Shown here: piece by piece, positions 25,787-32,797 of the stretch | Layout of the letters: every line of letters starts with the position of its first letter | Numbering within the stretch: position 1 is the stretch's first letter | Assembly: GCA_017847875.1 (NCBI GenBank) | Contig: JAGASN010000033.1 | Span: forward strand, 1-47,207 | DNA from: Oscillospiraceae bacterium | GTDB lineage: Bacteria; Bacillota; Clostridia; Oscillospirales; Ruminococcaceae | DNA: 47,207 nucleotides | Direction of reading: 5' to 3' | Position numbers and translations under genes: made by a program | Notes under the pieces: generated by a model | Database searches by the model: none | The model's input: only the letters and a program-made list of their open reading frames with translations | What the model was told of the DNA's origin: nothing

Positions 25787-25823
25787 AAAAACACCGGTTT
25801 TTAAATAAAACCGGTGTTTTTTA
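25786..25823 (+). terminator. Terminator of the regulator gene
   Basis: AAAACACCGGTTTT / AAAACCGGTGTTTTTT stem with a short loop. Confidence 0.88.
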
Positions 25824-25883
25824 CACAAAAGCTATTTTTTTATTCCTGCATTCTTTTGTCGGAACGCAGAAAAGTTTTTTTGA

Positions 25884-26015
25884 TTACTGAACAGTCCAGC
25901 CGCCGTCAACAACAACTTCGGCACCGGTCATAAAGGTGTTTTCAATGGCGAAAACAATTGCGTGTGCAAGCTCTTCCGGAACGGTCCTGCGTTTTTGTTT
26001 TAGAAAATTCGGCAT
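25884..26015 (-). pseudogene. C-terminal remnant of a short-chain dehydrogenase
   Basis: A 43-codon open frame on the minus strand beginning MPNFLKQKRR and continuing TVPEELAHAIVFAIENTFMT, then GAEVVVDGGWTVQ and a TAA stop. The last part is the unmistakable end of classical SDR enzymes (P-E-E-[LIV]-A ... T-G-x-x-x-x-V-D-G-G). The catalytic Ser-Tyr-Lys part and NAD site are gone, so it is a decayed gene. It sits at the island's right edge. Confidence 0.75.
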
Positions 26016-26133
26016 TTAAAACTCAAATTTTCTCCCCTTTTGCCTTTTTTGCCGAAAATGCAAAAAGGGCTTTTTGTCTTTTTTGTCTATCCGGTGAAAT
26101 AAAAAACGGAAAATTTGACGAAAATCCTTAAAA

Positions 26134-26159
26134 ACCCCGAATTTTATTAAAAACCGGGG
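26134..26159 (+). other. Small hairpin upstream of the scaffold gene
   Basis: CCCCG, an AATTTTATTAAAAAC loop, and CGGGG in the otherwise empty, AT-rich gap 26016-26291. Its function is unclear, and it lies upstream of the promoter at 26173. Confidence 0.4.
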
Positions 26160-26172
26160 AATAAAATGCCTA

Positions 26173-26201
26173 TTGATTTAACCGCTGTTTTTATATATAA
26201 T
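26173..26201 (+). promoter_or_regulatory. Promoter of the scaffold/GGGtGRT operon
   Basis: TTGATT (26173-26178), a 17-bp spacer and TATAAT (26196-26201). The leader is about 85 bp. Confidence 0.75.
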
Positions 26202-26291
26202 TATTATGGCGTAAATTCGGGGATAATTTTTCCGAAAACCGCCGCAACTTTGTGCAAAAGCAAAAATTTACATAATGAGAGGGGCAAAAAC

Positions 26292-26984
26292 ATGAACTGC
26301 TCAAAAGATGTCGAAAGGATGTGTCCCGTTACCAAAGGACCCCACCACGGACCGGCTCCCATTCCCGAAGAAGGCCGCTGGGTAAAAGCTTATGAGATCA
26401 AAGATATCTCCGGTCTTTCCCATGGTATCGGCGCTTGCGCACCTCAGCAGGGCGCTTGCAAACTCACCCTTAACGTAAAAAACGGAATTATCGAAGAAGC
26501 CCTTGTTGAAACAATCGGCTGCACCGGTATGACCCATTCCGCCGCAATGGCCGGCGAGATCCTTCCCGGAAAAACTCTCCTCGAAGCTCTCAACACCGAC
26601 CTTGTTTGTGACGCTATCAACGTAGCTATGAGAGAAATTTTCCTCCAGCTCGTTTACGGAAGAAGCCAGACCGCTTTCTCCGAAGACGGTCTTCCCATCG
26701 GCGCAGGTCTTGAAGACCTCGGAAAAGGTCTCCGCAGCTCCGTCGGTACCATTTATTCCACCGGCGCAAAAGGCGTTCGCTATCTCGACCTCACCGAAGG
26801 CTATATCAGCTCTATCGCACTCGACGAAAACAACGAAACAATCGGTTATAAATTTGTTCGCCTCGGCAAAATGATGGAAGACATCCGTCATGGCGTTCCG
26901 GCAGAAGAAGCTCTTGCCAAAAACACCGGAACTTACGGACGTTATGCCGACGCTCCCAAATATATCGACCCGAGAGAAGAATAA
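26292..26984 (+). CDS. NifU-like iron-sulfur scaffold protein, GGGtGRT partner
   Basis: 230 residues from the ATG at 26292, after GAGAGGGG; a longer upstream frame is low-complexity and has no site. It resembles the NifU/IscU N-terminal scaffold fold: GACAPQQGACKLTLNVKNGI, ETIGCTGMTHSAAMAGEILP then GKTLLEALN, with cysteines C57?-type ligands in the GAC and GCTGM segments (exact ligands not certain). It always seems to pair with GGGtGRT proteins in anaerobes, as here, 20 bp apart. The role is unknown but presumably iron-sulfur related. The first residues carry two extra cysteines (NCSKDVERMCP). Codon use indicates high expression. Confidence 0.8.
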   Translation: MNCSKDVERMCPVTKGPHHGPAPIPEEGRWVKAYEIKDISGLSHGIGACAPQQGACKLTLNVKNGIIEEALVETIGCTGMTHSAAMAGEILPGKTLLEALNTDLVCDAINVAMREIFLQLVYGRSQTAFSEDGLPIGAGLEDLGKGLRSSVGTIYSTGAKGVRYLDLTEGYISSIALDENNETIGYKFVRLGKMMEDIRHGVPAEEALAKNTGTYGRYADAPKYIDPREE

Positions 26985-27004
26985 GGAAAGGAGGAGCAAT
27001 CATA

Positions 27005-28003
27005 ATGGCAGAATTTGAAGGTAAAGAAAGAAGACTTCCGAAAATTGAAGCCTGTCTTAAAGAAAACGGTTTTGCTTCCCTTGAAGAAGCAAGAGAAATT
27101 TGCCTTGCAAAAGGCGTTGACGTAGAATCTCTCGTCAAAGGCGTTCAGCCTATCGCATTCGAAAACGCAGTTTGGGCATATACCCTCGGCGCTGCAATCG
27201 GCATCAAACGCGGCGTAACTTCCGCAGCAGAAGCAGCAAAATGCATCGGTGAAGCTCTCCAGTCCTTCTGCATTCCCGGTTCCGTTGCAGAACAGAGAAA
27301 AGTTGGTCTTGGCCACGGAAACCTTGGCGCAATGCTTCTTTCCGAAGAAACCAAATGCTTCGCATTCCTCGCAGGTCACGAATCCTTCGCAGCAGCTGAA
27401 GGCGCAATCGGCATTGCAAGAAACGCAAACAAAGCAAGAAAAACTCCTATCAGAGTTATCCTCAACGGTCTTGGAAAAGACGCCGCATATATCATCTCCA
27501 GAATCAACGGCTTCACCTATGTTGAAACCGATTTCGATTTTGAGCACGATGAACTCAAAGTTGTTCGCGAAGTAAGATTCAGCGAAGGCGAACGCGGCAA
27601 CATCCGTTGCTACGGCGCAAACGATACCCGCGAAGGCGTTGCAATCATGCAGAGCGAAGGCGTTGATATCTCCATCACCGGTAACTCCACCAACCCCACC
27701 CGTTTCCAGCACCTTGTTGCAGGTACCTATAAAAAATGGGCAATCGAAAACGGCAGAAAATATTTCTCCGTAGCTTCCGGCGGCGGCACCGGCAGAACCC
27801 TTCATCCGGATAACGTTGCGGCAGGCCCTGCTTCCTATGGTCTTACCGACTCCATGGGCAGAATGCATTCCGACGCACAGTTCGCAGGTTCTTCCTCCGT
27901 TCCGGCACATGTAGAAATGATGGGCCTTATCGGCATGGGCAACAACCCCATGGTCGGCGCAACTGTTGCTGTTTCCGTAGCAGTTTACGAAGCCTGCAAA
28001 TAA
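27005..28003 (+). CDS. GGGtGRT protein
   Basis: 332 residues, named from its conserved glycine-rich motif, here SGGGTGRTLHPDNVAAGPAS near residue 260. It is a conserved family of anaerobic bacteria and archaea with no established function. Ordered motifs also include FCIPGSVAEQRKVGLGHGNL and DSMGRMHSDAQFAGSSSVPA. It forms an operon with the preceding scaffold-like protein (site AAAGGAGGAG). Codon use (GCA, GTA, CTC, AAC) is that of abundant proteins. The last 31 codons, plus about 140 bp of downstream DNA, recur after the Fic gene. Confidence 0.88.
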   Translation: MAEFEGKERRLPKIEACLKENGFASLEEAREICLAKGVDVESLVKGVQPIAFENAVWAYTLGAAIGIKRGVTSAAEAAKCIGEALQSFCIPGSVAEQRKVGLGHGNLGAMLLSEETKCFAFLAGHESFAAAEGAIGIARNANKARKTPIRVILNGLGKDAAYIISRINGFTYVETDFDFEHDELKVVREVRFSEGERGNIRCYGANDTREGVAIMQSEGVDISITGNSTNPTRFQHLVAGTYKKWAIENGRKYFSVASGGGTGRTLHPDNVAAGPASYGLTDSMGRMHSDAQFAGSSSVPAHVEMMGLIGMGNNPMVGATVAVSVAVYEACK

Positions 28004-28142
28004 AAAACAGCCTCCCTTACCTAAAGGGAGGTGGCATTTTCGGTCTTTGACCGAAAATGACGGAGGGATTCTCCCCACCAAAACTTAAAACTGTTCAATT
28101 GAATGAGGCACATCATCTCTACGTGAGCTGGTGTGCCTTTTG
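27909..28142 (+). repeat. Left copy of the 234-bp direct duplication
   Basis: Covers the last codons of the GGGtGRT gene, repeat copy 6 and the terminator. It matches 29515-29748 with about nine differences by my reading, always at an offset of 1606 bp. The pair brackets the Fic gene. Confidence 0.9.
28009..28071 (+). repeat. Two-hairpin intergenic repeat, copy 6
   Basis: AGCCTCCCTTACCTAAAGGGAGG, GTGG, a long stem CATTTTCGGTC/GACCGAAAATG, then ACGGAGGGATTC. First copy after a gap of about 23.5 kb with none. Confidence 0.8.
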
Positions 28143-28145
28143 TTT
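28106..28145 (+). terminator. Terminator of the GGGtGRT operon
   Basis: AGGCACATCA / TGGTGTGCCT stem (one T-G pair) with a 13-base loop, then TTTGTTT. Confidence 0.85.
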
Positions 28146-28215
28146 GGATTTAAGAAAGATATTTTAAATATCTCCTATTTTTAATAAAAAATATGACTAA
28201 ATTCTCATTTTTGTG

Positions 28216-28250
28216 TTGATTTGCTCCTAAAATTGAGTATAATATAGGAG
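28216..28250 (+). promoter_or_regulatory. Promoter of the Fic gene with overlapping inverted repeat
   Basis: TTGATT (28216-28221), 16-bp spacer, TATAAT (28238-28243). CTCCTA (28224-28229) and TAGGAG (28245-28250) form an inverted repeat around the -10 box, a typical repressor position. The Fic protein has its own winged helix, so autoregulation is possible. Confidence 0.6.
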
Positions 28251-28275
28251 TAGAATACAAAAAGAAGGTGAAGCT

Positions 28276-29325
28276 ATGCGAGAATTCAATTATGCGGAAT
28301 TGGCAAACAAAAGCTGGGACAGCGAGATTCTTTCCTATGTTGCACAGATACATGAATTCAAAGGCAGACAGGAGTTTTATCTTAAACAAAAACCTGCGGA
28401 ACTCGACCGCCTTGTTGAAATAGCAAAGGTTCAGAGTACCGAAGCATCCAACGAGATAGAGGGAATCCGTACAACAAATACAAGGCTGAAACAGCTTTGC
28501 GCGGATAAAACCACCCCCAAAAACCGTGATGAAAAAGAAATCATGGGCTACCGTGATGTACTCAATACTATCCACGAAAGCTATGAGTACATTCCGTTCA
28601 AGTCAAACTATATTCTCCAGCTTCACAGAGATCTATATAAATATTCGGAAAAAAGCATTGGCGGATCTTTTAAAAACTCACAGAATATTATTTCCGCAAC
28701 TGATGCAAACGGAAACAGCTATGTTCTTTTTACTCCGATGGCTCCCTATGAAACACCGGAAGCAATAGACAAGATTTGCGAAAATTTTGAAAGGTCTATC
28801 GATGCACAAAGTATAGATCCCCTGATTCTGATTCCCGTTGCAATACATGATTTTCTTTGTGTACACCCTTTTAATGACGGAAACGGAAGAATGAGCAGAC
28901 TTCTTACCACACTTCTGCTTTACAGGAGCGGGTATATGATCGGAAAATATATCTCCCTGGAAAGTAAAATCGCAAAAAACAAAGCTCTTTATTACGAAGC
29001 TCTTGAACAAAGCCAAGCCAACTGGCACGAAGGGAAAGAGGACGCAACTCCTTTTATAAAATATCTGCTCGGAATAATTCTTGCGGCATACCGCGATTTT
29101 GAAGAAAGAATTGATATCGCCGGAGATAAACGTTCGGTTCTTGATACTGTGCGCAAAGCGGCATACAGCAAAATCGGAAAAATGACTAAAGCGGAACTCA
29201 TGGAGCTTTGTCCTTCTGTTGCGAAAAGTTCTGTTGAAGCGGCAATCAAAAAGCTTGTTGATTCGGGCGAACTTTTAAAGCACGGTTCCGGAAGAGCAAC
29301 GTTCTATACAAGAAACGATATTTAA
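28276..29325 (+). CDS. Fic-family protein with winged-helix domain
   Basis: A 349-residue Fic protein, likely an AMP-transferase that modifies a protein hydroxyl. The catalytic motif HPFNDGNGRMSR (H197 onward) is complete. The inhibitory motif SNEIEG (58-63) lies N-terminal to it, making this a class II, self-inhibited Fic. A C-terminal winged-helix region follows (KAELMELCPSVAKSSVEAAI then KKLVDSGELLKHGSGRATFY). The target is unknown. No antitoxin gene is next to it, consistent with the built-in inhibitor. It lies alone between two copies of a 234-bp sequence, so it looks like an acquired islet. Ribosome site AAGGTGA. Confidence 0.9.
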   Translation: MREFNYAELANKSWDSEILSYVAQIHEFKGRQEFYLKQKPAELDRLVEIAKVQSTEASNEIEGIRTTNTRLKQLCADKTTPKNRDEKEIMGYRDVLNTIHESYEYIPFKSNYILQLHRDLYKYSEKSIGGSFKNSQNIISATDANGNSYVLFTPMAPYETPEAIDKICENFERSIDAQSIDPLILIPVAIHDFLCVHPFNDGNGRMSRLLTTLLLYRSGYMIGKYISLESKIAKNKALYYEALEQSQANWHEGKEDATPFIKYLLGIILAAYRDFEERIDIAGDKRSVLDTVRKAAYSKIGKMTKAELMELCPSVAKSSVEAAIKKLVDSGELLKHGSGRATFYTRNDI

Positions 29326-29328
29326 GTT

Positions 29329-29364
29329 TTAAAAAGTCCTGGTTTCATATCCGGGACTTTTTTT
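29329..29364 (+). terminator. Terminator of the Fic gene
   Basis: AAAAAGTCCTGG / CCGGGACTTTTTTT stem with an 8-base loop. The remaining DNA to 29514 is AT-rich apart from the hairpin TGTCATCG-AAG-CGATGACA at 29423-29441, which resembles the second stem of the repeat family. Confidence 0.87.
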
Positions 29365-29516
29365 GTATGAGCGGGTTTTGGTTCAAATTTGATTAAAAGT
29401 TGTTATAAAGTTATGATTATGCTGTCATCGAAGCGATGACATGTTCTGTTGATTTTAATATATTGTAATTAAATGGCTTATTTATACCCTATAGACCGCC
29501 GTAGGTGGGATATAAT

Positions 29517-29609
29517 GTAGAAATGATGGGACTTATCGGCATGGGCAACAACCCCATGGTCGGCGCAACCGTTGCAGTTTCCGTAGCAGTTTACGAAGCC
29601 TGCAAATAA
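29517..29609 (+). pseudogene. 3' fragment of a GGGtGRT gene
   Basis: Thirty codons and the TAA stop of the GGGtGRT gene (VEMMGLIGMGNNPMVGATVA onward), in frame but with no start. The few differences from the intact copy are synonymous, so the duplication is recent or kept uniform by recombination. Confidence 0.85.
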
Positions 29610-29614
29610 AAAAC

Positions 29615-29677
29615 AGCCTCCCTTGCCTAAAGGGAGGGGGCATTTTCGGTCTTTGACCGAAAATGGCGGAGGGATTC
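29615..29677 (+). repeat. Two-hairpin intergenic repeat, copy 7
   Basis: Duplicate of copy 6 with three changes (TTACCT to TTGCCT, GGTGG to GGGGG, ATGACGG to ATGGCGG). The long second stem is unchanged. Confidence 0.8.
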
Positions 29678-29750
29678 TCCCCACCAAAACTTAAAACTGT
29701 TCAAATGAATGAGGCACATCATCTCTACTTGAGCTGGTGTGCCTTTTTTG

Positions 29751-29779
29751 TTGACCAAAATTTACTCTTGTGATAAAAT
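29751..29779 (+). promoter_or_regulatory. Promoter of the CCA-adding enzyme gene
   Basis: TTGACC (29751-29756), 17-bp spacer, TAAAAT (29774-29779). The -35 box starts just past the right duplication, so this promoter is present only at the right copy. Confidence 0.7.
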
Positions 29780-29813
29780 CCGTTTAGAAAAACAATGAAA
29801 GGGGGCGGTTTTT

Positions 29814-31139
29814 ACGGAACTTTCAAAAGCCGCAGAAAAAGCAATTTTTATGCTCGAAAAAGCCGGGTTCAAAGCCTATGCCGTCGGTGGCTGCGTAAGA
29901 GATTTTCTTTTGGGCAAGAAACCGACGGATTTTGATATAACAACCTCCGCTTTGCCGGAAGAAACAAAGGCGGTTTTCAAAAACGAGCACGTTATCGAAA
30001 CCGGAATAAAACACGGAACCGTAACGGTGCTCATGGAAGGCGAACCCCTTGAGATAACCACTTTCAGGATAGACAAAAACTATTCCGACAACCGCCACCC
30101 AAAAGAAGTTTTGTTCACACGTTCCCTTTCGGAAGATCTTTCCCGGCGCGATTTTACCATAAATGCCCTTGCTTTCAGCCAAAAAACAGGAATAATCGAT
30201 CTTTTCGGCGGAGTTTCGGACCTTGAGCACGGAATTATCCGCACAGTCGGAAATCCGGATAAGCGCTTTGGCGAAGATGCCCTTCGGATAATGCGCGCCC
30301 TTCGGTTTGCTGCCGTACTCGGTTTTGAAATTGAAGAAAAAACCGCCCTTTCGATTAAGAAAAATTGCGCTCTGCTTAAAAATATCAGCGCGGAAAGAGT
30401 TTTTTCGGAACTTTCGAAGTTCCTTTGCGGAAAAGATGCCCGAAGAGTGATTTTTGAGTACCCGGAACCTTTTTTTGAAATAATTCCGGAACTTTCGGTG
30501 CTCAAAGGCTTTGAACAGCACCATTTCCGCCACAATCTCGATGCTTTTGAACATACTCTCGCTGTTTTGGAAAACGTTCCGCCAAAACAAAATCTCCGCT
30601 TCGGGGCGCTTTTTCACGATGTTGCGAAGCCCCTTTGCCGGACTTTTGACGAAAGCGGCACCGCCCATTATTACGGCCATGCTCAAAAAAGCGCCGAAAT
30701 TGCCGAAGCGGTGCTCAAAAGACTGAAGGCGGATTCTGAAACTGTAAAAACCGTTTCGGAACTTGTCCGCCGCCACGAAGATCGCTTTAAACCGGAACCG
30801 AAAGCGATAAAACGCCTTCTCGGAAAAACAAATCCGGAATTTTTTGATGATCTTCTGCTCCTTATGGAAGCGGACGAAATGGGAAAACGTGAAGAATTTC
30901 GCCTTCCCCATTCGGAATTTGAAAAATTCCGGAAAATCAAGGCGGAAATAATCGAAAAAGAAGAATGTTTTTCCCTCAAAAATCTTGCCGTAAACGGCGC
31001 GGATCTGATTTCGGAAGGTTTTGAACCGGGTCCGGAAATGGGAAAAATCCTCGAAACCCTTCTTGAAAAGGTTATCGAAAGCGAAATTCCAAACGAAAAG
31101 AAGGCGCTTCTTTCCGCCGCGAAACAAATAAGACCATAA
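29814..31139 (+). CDS. cca: CCA tRNA nucleotidyltransferase, possible ACG start
   Basis: Adds or repairs the CCA end of tRNA. The nucleotidyltransferase domain has GGCVRDFLLG, the metal aspartates in DFDITTSA, RRDFTINALAF and RFGEDALRIMRALRFAA. An HD phosphohydrolase-like domain follows (LFHDVAKP, then RRHE). The first ATG (29850) has no ribosome site and would cut the usual first helix to 14 residues. GGGGG lies 8 bp before an in-frame ACG at 29814, which yields a normal N-terminus (TELSKAAEKAIFMLEKAGF) and 441 residues. An in-frame TGA at 29796 bars anything longer. I choose ACG with moderate confidence; function is certain. Confidence 0.88.
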   Translation, partial: TELSKAAEKAIFMLEKAGFKAYAVGGCVRDFLLGKKPTDFDITTSALPEETKAVFKNEHVIETGIKHGTVTVLMEGEPLEITTFRIDKNYSDNRHPKEVLFTRSLSEDLSRRDFTINALAFSQKTGIIDLFGGVSDLEHGIIRTVGNPDKRFGEDALRIMRALRFAAVLGFEIEEKTALSIKKNCALLKNISAERVFSELSKFLCGKDARRVIFEYPEPFFEIIPELSVLKGFEQHHFRHNLDAFEHTLAVLENVPPKQNLRFGALFHDVAKPLCRTFDESGTAHYYGHAQKSAEIAEAVLKRLKADSETVKTVSELVRRHEDRFKPEPKAIKRLLGKTNPEFFDDLLLLMEADEMGKREEFRLPHSEFEKFRKIKAEIIEKEECFSLKNLAVNGADLISEGFEPGPEMGKILETLLEKVIESEIPNEKKALLSAAKQIRP

Positions 31140-31280
31140 AGCGGAAACAAGTTTCCGAAAGACTACGGAATCGTCGATAACCTTACTATCAACGGCAAGG
31201 AAGTTTCCACGGTGGATTTTATTGCCGAAAGCGGCGGTGAATGCGGGAATTGTTCAGTAAAAAACAAAAAGGGCGGATAA
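31140..31280 (+). pseudogene. Possible gene remnant after cca
   Basis: The frame stays open for 46 codons past the cca stop and reads like real protein (FPKDYGIVDNLTINGKEVST, then VDFIAESGGECGNCS) before a TAA. There is no start codon or ribosome site. It may be the tail of a lost secreted or metal-binding protein. I cannot name it. Confidence 0.3.
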
Positions 31281-31297
31281 TTTCCGCCCTTTTTTCT
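31267..31297 (+). terminator. Terminator downstream of cca
   Basis: AAAGGGCGGA / TTCCGCCCTTTTTT stem with a TAAT-containing loop. Confidence 0.85.
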
Positions 31298-31336
31298 ATA
31301 ATAATATAACATTTATTAAAAAGAAAGCGTTTTGCC

Positions 31337-31367
31337 TATTGACTTTATCACTTTAAAGTCCTATAAT
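31337..31367 (+). promoter_or_regulatory. Promoter of the first TrpX-like lipoprotein gene
   Basis: TTGACT (31339-31344), 17-bp spacer, TATAAT (31362-31367). The spacer contains TTTATCACTTTAAAG, nearly identical to the promoter of the second lipoprotein gene, and GACTTTA...TAAAGTC forms an inverted repeat. A shared operator is likely. A small stem CGGCTT/AAGCCG then TTTTAT lies in the leader. Confidence 0.75.
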
Positions 31368-31423
31368 AAGTACCAACGAAGCGGCTTTTTAAAACAAGCC
31401 GTTTTATATTGGAGGAAATAAAA

Positions 31424-32380
31424 ATGAAAAAAGTTATGAGTATTCTTATCGTCCTTGCAATGGTCCTTTCCTTTGCCGGTTGCGGAAGCGAACCCGCCGC
31501 CGAAGGAAAATATACCGTAGGTATCTGCCAGCTTGTTCAGCACGAAGCTCTTGATGCCGCAACCCTCGGCTTTAAGGAAGCTCTTTCCGAAAAACTCGGC
31601 GAAGACGTTGTTTTCATTGAGCACAATGCTTCCGGCGATGCCGCAACCTGCATCACAATCTGCAACCAGCTTGTTTCCGAAAACGTTGACCTCATCATGG
31701 GCAACGCCACCGCAGCTCTCCAGGCGGCTGCTTCCGCAACTTCCGATATCCCGATTGTCGGAACTTCCATCACCGATTATGCAACCGCCCTTGAAATCGA
31801 AGGCTGGACCGGAAAAACCGGAAGAAACATCACCGGAACCGCGGACCTTGCTCCTCTTTCGGAACAGGCGGCAATGATTCCGGAACTTTTCCCGGAAGCG
31901 AAAAAAGTCGGAATCCTTTATTGCTCCGCGGAACCCAACTCCGTTTATCAGGCGAACATAGTAATGGGCGAACTTGAAGCCGCGGGTCTTTCCTGCGAAG
32001 TTTTCACCTTTGCGGATTCCAACGACGTCGCAAACGTTGTTTCCGCCGCCTGCGCTTCTTCCGACGTTCTTTATATCCCCACCGATAACACCGCAGCTTC
32101 CTGCGCGGAAACAATCAACAACGTTGCACTTCCTGCGGGAACTCCCATAATTTCCGGCGAGGAAAATGCCTGCAAAGGCTTCGGCGTTGCAACCCTTTCA
32201 ATAAGCTATTATGACATCGGCTACATCGCCGGCGAAATGGCTTATGAAATCCTCGTGAACGGCGCAAACCCCGGCGAAATGGAAATCGGCTTTGCCCCGG
32301 AATTTGTAAAAAAATATAACGCCGAAACCTGTTCCGCTCTCGGAATCAATCCTCCGGCGGATTACATCGCAATCGGCTGA
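31424..32380 (+). CDS. TrpX-like ABC substrate-binding lipoprotein (first copy)
   Basis: 318 residues from the ATG at 31424, after GGAGGA. The lipoprotein signal ends LSFAGC. It belongs to the ABC_sub_bind (COG2984) class with the periplasmic-binding fold: YTVGICQLVQHEALDAATLG near the start, MGNATAALQAAASAT and VGILYCSAEPNSVYQANIV. Members linked to permease and ATPase genes like those downstream are predicted to bind tryptophan or other aromatic compounds; experimental support is limited. It is very similar to the second lipoprotein (33010) along its whole length. It lies 1.6 kb from the permease gene and has its own promoter. Confidence 0.83.
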   Translation: MKKVMSILIVLAMVLSFAGCGSEPAAEGKYTVGICQLVQHEALDAATLGFKEALSEKLGEDVVFIEHNASGDAATCITICNQLVSENVDLIMGNATAALQAAASATSDIPIVGTSITDYATALEIEGWTGKTGRNITGTADLAPLSEQAAMIPELFPEAKKVGILYCSAEPNSVYQANIVMGELEAAGLSCEVFTFADSNDVANVVSAACASSDVLYIPTDNTAASCAETINNVALPAGTPIISGEENACKGFGVATLSISYYDIGYIAGEMAYEILVNGANPGEMEIGFAPEFVKKYNAETCSALGINPPADYIAIG

Positions 32381-32395
32381 TTATGCTGAAAAAAA

Positions 32396-32473
32396 GGACG
32401 GATGATATCCGCCCCTACCGCAACGCACAGATATTAGTTTCGGCTCCGTAGTGGCGAACCTGTGTGTTCGCCC
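32396..32473 (+). repeat. Composite of GGATGATATCCGCCCC and GGCGAACCTG-type repeats
   Basis: Two short inverted-repeat types back to back (GGATGATATCC; GGCGAAC...GTTCGCC), both seen elsewhere near the two-hairpin repeat. Part of the 630-bp gap 32381-33009, which otherwise holds repeats and the regulatory leader listed separately. Confidence 0.55.
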
Positions 32474-32479
32474 GAAAAA

Positions 32480-32538
32480 AGCCTCCCCTATCAGGGGAGG
32501 TGGATTTCGCCGAAAGGCGAAAGACGGAAGGGTGGAAA
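32480..32538 (+). repeat. Two-hairpin intergenic repeat, copy 8
   Basis: Same subtype as copies 1 and 2 (CCCCTATCAGGGG; stem TTTCGCC/GGCGAAA; GACGGAAGGGTGGAAAC). Confidence 0.8.
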
Positions 32539-32556
32539 CAAAGTCTCCCTTTTGAC

Positions 32557-32625
32557 TGTAGGGCGGGGGCTTGCTCCCGCCGCAATAAAAAATCCCTCCT
32601 CTGAGGAGGCAAAAAACGGGTGGAT
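32557..32625 (+). repeat. GTAGGGCGGGGGCTTGCTCC repeat, copy 1
   Basis: GGCGGGGGCTTGCTCCCGCC hairpin followed by AAAAAATCCCTCCTCTGAGGAGGC. Also at 35949 and 36214. Confidence 0.7.
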
Positions 32626-32720
32626 ATTCTCCTTCCCTGCGATATTTCGGCAGACACCGTTTTAAACCGAATGTTTTCCCAAAAAATTTTTAAAAAACTG
32701 CAAAAAAATCACAAAAAAAG

Positions 32721-32751
32721 TATTGACTTTATCTCTTTAAAGCGTTATACT
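32721..32751 (+). promoter_or_regulatory. Promoter of the second TrpX-like gene and its leader
   Basis: TTGACT (32723-32728), 17-bp spacer, TATACT (32746-32751). It shares TATTGACTTTATC, any base, CTTTAAAG with the first lipoprotein promoter. Confidence 0.8.
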
Positions 32752-32797
32752 TTTAAACATCAAAAGCAAAACCGATTCAGAAAGGATTTCAAAGGCT

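Larger units (their letters stand above)
29515..29748 (+). repeat. Right copy of the 234-bp direct duplication
   Basis: Matches 27909-28142 from ATGTAGAAATGATGGG to the GTGTGCCTTTT terminator. It contains its own copy of the two-hairpin repeat (29615-29677) and of the terminator (29712-29751). Confidence 0.9.

Noticed and set aside
26166..26291. Extended start for the scaffold protein
   Set aside because: The extra 42 residues cover the promoter and lack a ribosome site; the ATG at 26292 follows GAGAGGGG.
28276..29325. Toxin-antitoxin pair around fic
   Set aside because: No small partner gene precedes or follows; the inhibitory SNEIEG motif is within the protein.
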